64,000 bases of DNA from Parendozoicomonas sp. Alg238-R29 (lineage in GTDB: Bacteria; Pseudomonadota; Gammaproteobacteria; Pseudomonadales; Endozoicomonadaceae). Below are positions 62,570-64,000 of the stretch, piece after piece. The stretch is from positions 51,011-115,010 of the forward strand of contig NZ_CAMZOG010000002.1 of the NCBI RefSeq assembly GCF_947331445.1, read 5' to 3'. Position 1 is the stretch's first letter. Each line of letters opens with the position of its first letter. The translations under genes were made by a program, and so were the position numbers. Below the pieces are notes generated by a model that was not told where the DNA came from, did not search any database, and was given only the letters and a program-made list of their open reading frames with translations.

Positions 62570-64000
62570 TCAGAACTTCTTCTCAAAGGTCAGTGACGCA
62601 CCATAAGTGTGACTCTCACGTCCGCGGGTTCCCTCAAGATCAAACGACAGACTTCTATAATCGCTGAACTGTGAATTCACGCCCAACGTGTACCACTGTA
62701 ATTTGCGATCACGCTGCTCACGCTTCTCAGTCACACTATTACCACTCTCAACATGAGTCATCGTTGTTTTATTGTCTGCGAAGTGGTTCATCTGAACACC
62801 GACACCGCCGTGAATGCTGGTCAGGTACTGGGAGTCAGATACCTGATAATCCATCATCAAACCATAACGGTCGATACGGCCATGACGGCTGCCACCTTTT
62901 ACCTTCACCTTATCTGTGTGCTGACTCTTCAGATCAAAGCCAGATTGACGGCTATCGATGTACATAAACTCAGCGATTGGTGTCAGGGTCAGCCCCGGTA
63001 CAAGTTCATCAAGATGAATGTCGTAGCCGGTGCCAATCCAGGCTGCCCAGTCGTTCATGGTGAAGTTACCCTTATAACTGTCACCACTGATCTTATCTTT
63101 GCCTTTCGCCCTCACATCGTGATGACCAGCAGTCAGAGCACCGTCGATATGGAAGTTGTCACGCTTCCAGGAGAAGAATGGGCCAACCCGCAAACTGGTC
63201 ATATCGGTGCTGCCACCCTTACCCTTCGGGGAAGTTTTGTTATTCTCAGCGGAGAACATCACACCCACCAGAAGCTCGGTATCCAAAGCTTTGAACGCTC
63301 CGATGTCGAAACCATAACCACTGTTGCTGTACCCAGGCAGGCCAGAACTCATCTTGGCTGAGCCACGGTGACCGTAGGTTCGCACATAGCTGTAAACACC
63401 ACCGGGCTGCAGAGAGTCCTTCAAACCACCTTTGACTAAGGCTTCAACTGCACCGGCATCAACACGCTCAATGGCAGAATCAGCACTTTTTGCACGCCCC
63501 TTACGGAAATCTGAGATAACCCTATGATGCCCGGCGAACATCTGCATGGCTGCGTTACTAGACGCTTCAGCAGCAGTAGCAGGCAGAGCCGCTACCAGAG
63601 CGCTGTCAAAGGCTGGCTTATTAACAACTGGCGCTACTGGCTGAGGTTGCGTCTGAGGCTTTGCGTCATTGCCAGCAACCTGAGTAACTTCAGACCGTCC
63701 GCTGTCGCCACTTGTTACCTGCCCCTGCAATGAACCCGTCCCGTCATCATCATGGCTGGCATAATGGTTATTGCTGTCACCCTGAGGAGGAATCTCAGGA
63801 GACGGAGAAGAGCCACCCTCTTTTGATCCAGAGTTTCCTTCCACGGTATTGTCGGTAGAGCTCTCACGGCGCCTGTTCAGCCTGCCAACACCTTCGCCGC
63901 TGTCATCATCGTGAGAAGCTAGCTTCTGCGCATCCTGCTCTTCCTGCTTCTTCAGTTCGCGGCGAGCTTCGTCTTTCATGGCTGCCCAGCGATTCTGGTC
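62570..64000 (-). CDS. Autotransporter beta-domain outer-membrane protein (5' part outside the window)
   Basis: The frame is open to the right edge. An internal Met lies at 63979, but the codons beyond it (DQNRWAAM) also read as coding, so the gene is cut. The visible 476 residues comprise a polar, Asp/Ser/Gly-rich passenger or linker (residues about 1-140 of the visible part, with two ASHDDD copies), a helical plug-like stretch, and about twelve beta strands ending in Phe (ASLTFEKKF), the signature of outer-membrane barrels. Strands such as YGFDIGAFKALDTELLVGVM are autotransporter-domain like. It is convergent with hemN. Function is probably surface display or adhesion; this is inferred. Confidence 0.8.
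   Translation of the reverse strand, partial: DQNRWAAMKDEARRELKKQEEQDAQKLASHDDDSGEGVGRLNRRRESSTDNTVEGNSGSKEGGSSPSPEIPPQGDSNNHYASHDDDGTGSLQGQVTSGDSGRSEVTQVAGNDAKPQTQPQPVAPVVNKPAFDSALVAALPATAAEASSNAAMQMFAGHHRVISDFRKGRAKSADSAIERVDAGAVEALVKGGLKDSLQPGGVYSYVRTYGHRGSAKMSSGLPGYSNSGYGFDIGAFKALDTELLVGVMFSAENNKTSPKGKGGSTDMTSLRVGPFFSWKRDNFHIDGALTAGHHDVRAKGKDKISGDSYKGNFTMNDWAAWIGTGYDIHLDELVPGLTLTPIAEFMYIDSRQSGFDLKSQHTDKVKVKGGSRHGRIDRYGLMMDYQVSDSQYLTSIHGGVGVQMNHFADNKTTMTHVESGNSVTEKREQRDRKLQWYTLGVNSQFSDYRSLSFDLEGTRGRESHTYGASLTFEKKF

Noticed and set aside
62753..63361. 202-residue plus-strand frame opposite the autotransporter
   Set aside because: Shadow of the outer-membrane gene, which has a clear barrel pattern.

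Overview
The window looks like a chromosome segment of a marine gammaproteobacterium. The genes with clear orthologues (recA, pncC, avtA, pdxB, epmC, htpX, tusA, rlmM, a cco/fix cluster, hemN) have the arrangement and protein lengths usual in Gammaproteobacteria. The moderate G+C, a MITE-like repeat, a bacterial V-type ATPase, an arginine deiminase locus and large secreted coiled-coil and outer-membrane proteins would fit Oceanospirillales, especially an Endozoicomonas-like host-associated bacterium. That taxonomic assignment is inference and no marker gene here proves it. No rRNA, tRNA, CRISPR array, prophage or intact transposase was seen.

Layout. 1-3.9 kb: the 5' part of recA with a LexA box, pncC, a 0.28-kb inverted-repeat element (MITE-like), an unrecognised gene and a membrane-anchored fold-type III PLP enzyme. 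4.0-6.7 kb: avtA, a C-terminal fragment of an APC-type antiporter, a secreted PepSY-like protein, and a diverged second copy of part of the MITE-like repeat. 6.7-22.3 kb: the main metabolic block. It holds arcD (minus strand), arcA, arcB, a first carbamate kinase, a seven-gene V/A-type ATPase operon (B-D-I-K-E-DUF2764-A), and a second carbamate kinase. 22.5-30.7 kb: a 1761-residue secreted coiled-coil protein, a small acidic exported protein and a hybrid histidine kinase. 30.7-45.7 kb: mostly housekeeping and transport genes (msrB, alaA, a methyltransferase, htpX, an ATP-NAD kinase family protein, pdxB, epmC, a DASS-type anion transporter, two MATE exporters, tusA) with one unknown protein and one helical-repeat protein. 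45.8-49.4 kb: a four-gene, translationally coupled operon of secreted proteins that share a Leu-Asp-Asp motif just after the signal peptide. 49.7-62.5 kb: rlmM, an alpha/beta hydrolase, the full ccoNOQP-GHIS set with a copper-type SafE protein, and hemN. The window ends inside an outer-membrane autotransporter-like gene.

How it fits together. Two low-oxygen energy systems dominate. The arc genes would import arginine, split it to ornithine, CO2 and ammonia, and make one ATP per arginine through carbamate kinase. The V-ATPase between the two kinase genes could spend that ATP on pumping Na+ or H+. The cbb3 oxidase and oxygen-independent HemN each have an FNR/ANR-type box upstream (perfect for hemN, one mismatch for ccoN), so respiration and haem synthesis at low oxygen are probably switched together. 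The interleaving of arginine fermentation with a V-ATPase whose gene order is a circular permutation of the chlamydial/spirochaetal one, the secreted Leu-Asp-Asp operon, and a ribosome-binding site buried in a perfect hairpin are the observations most worth following up.
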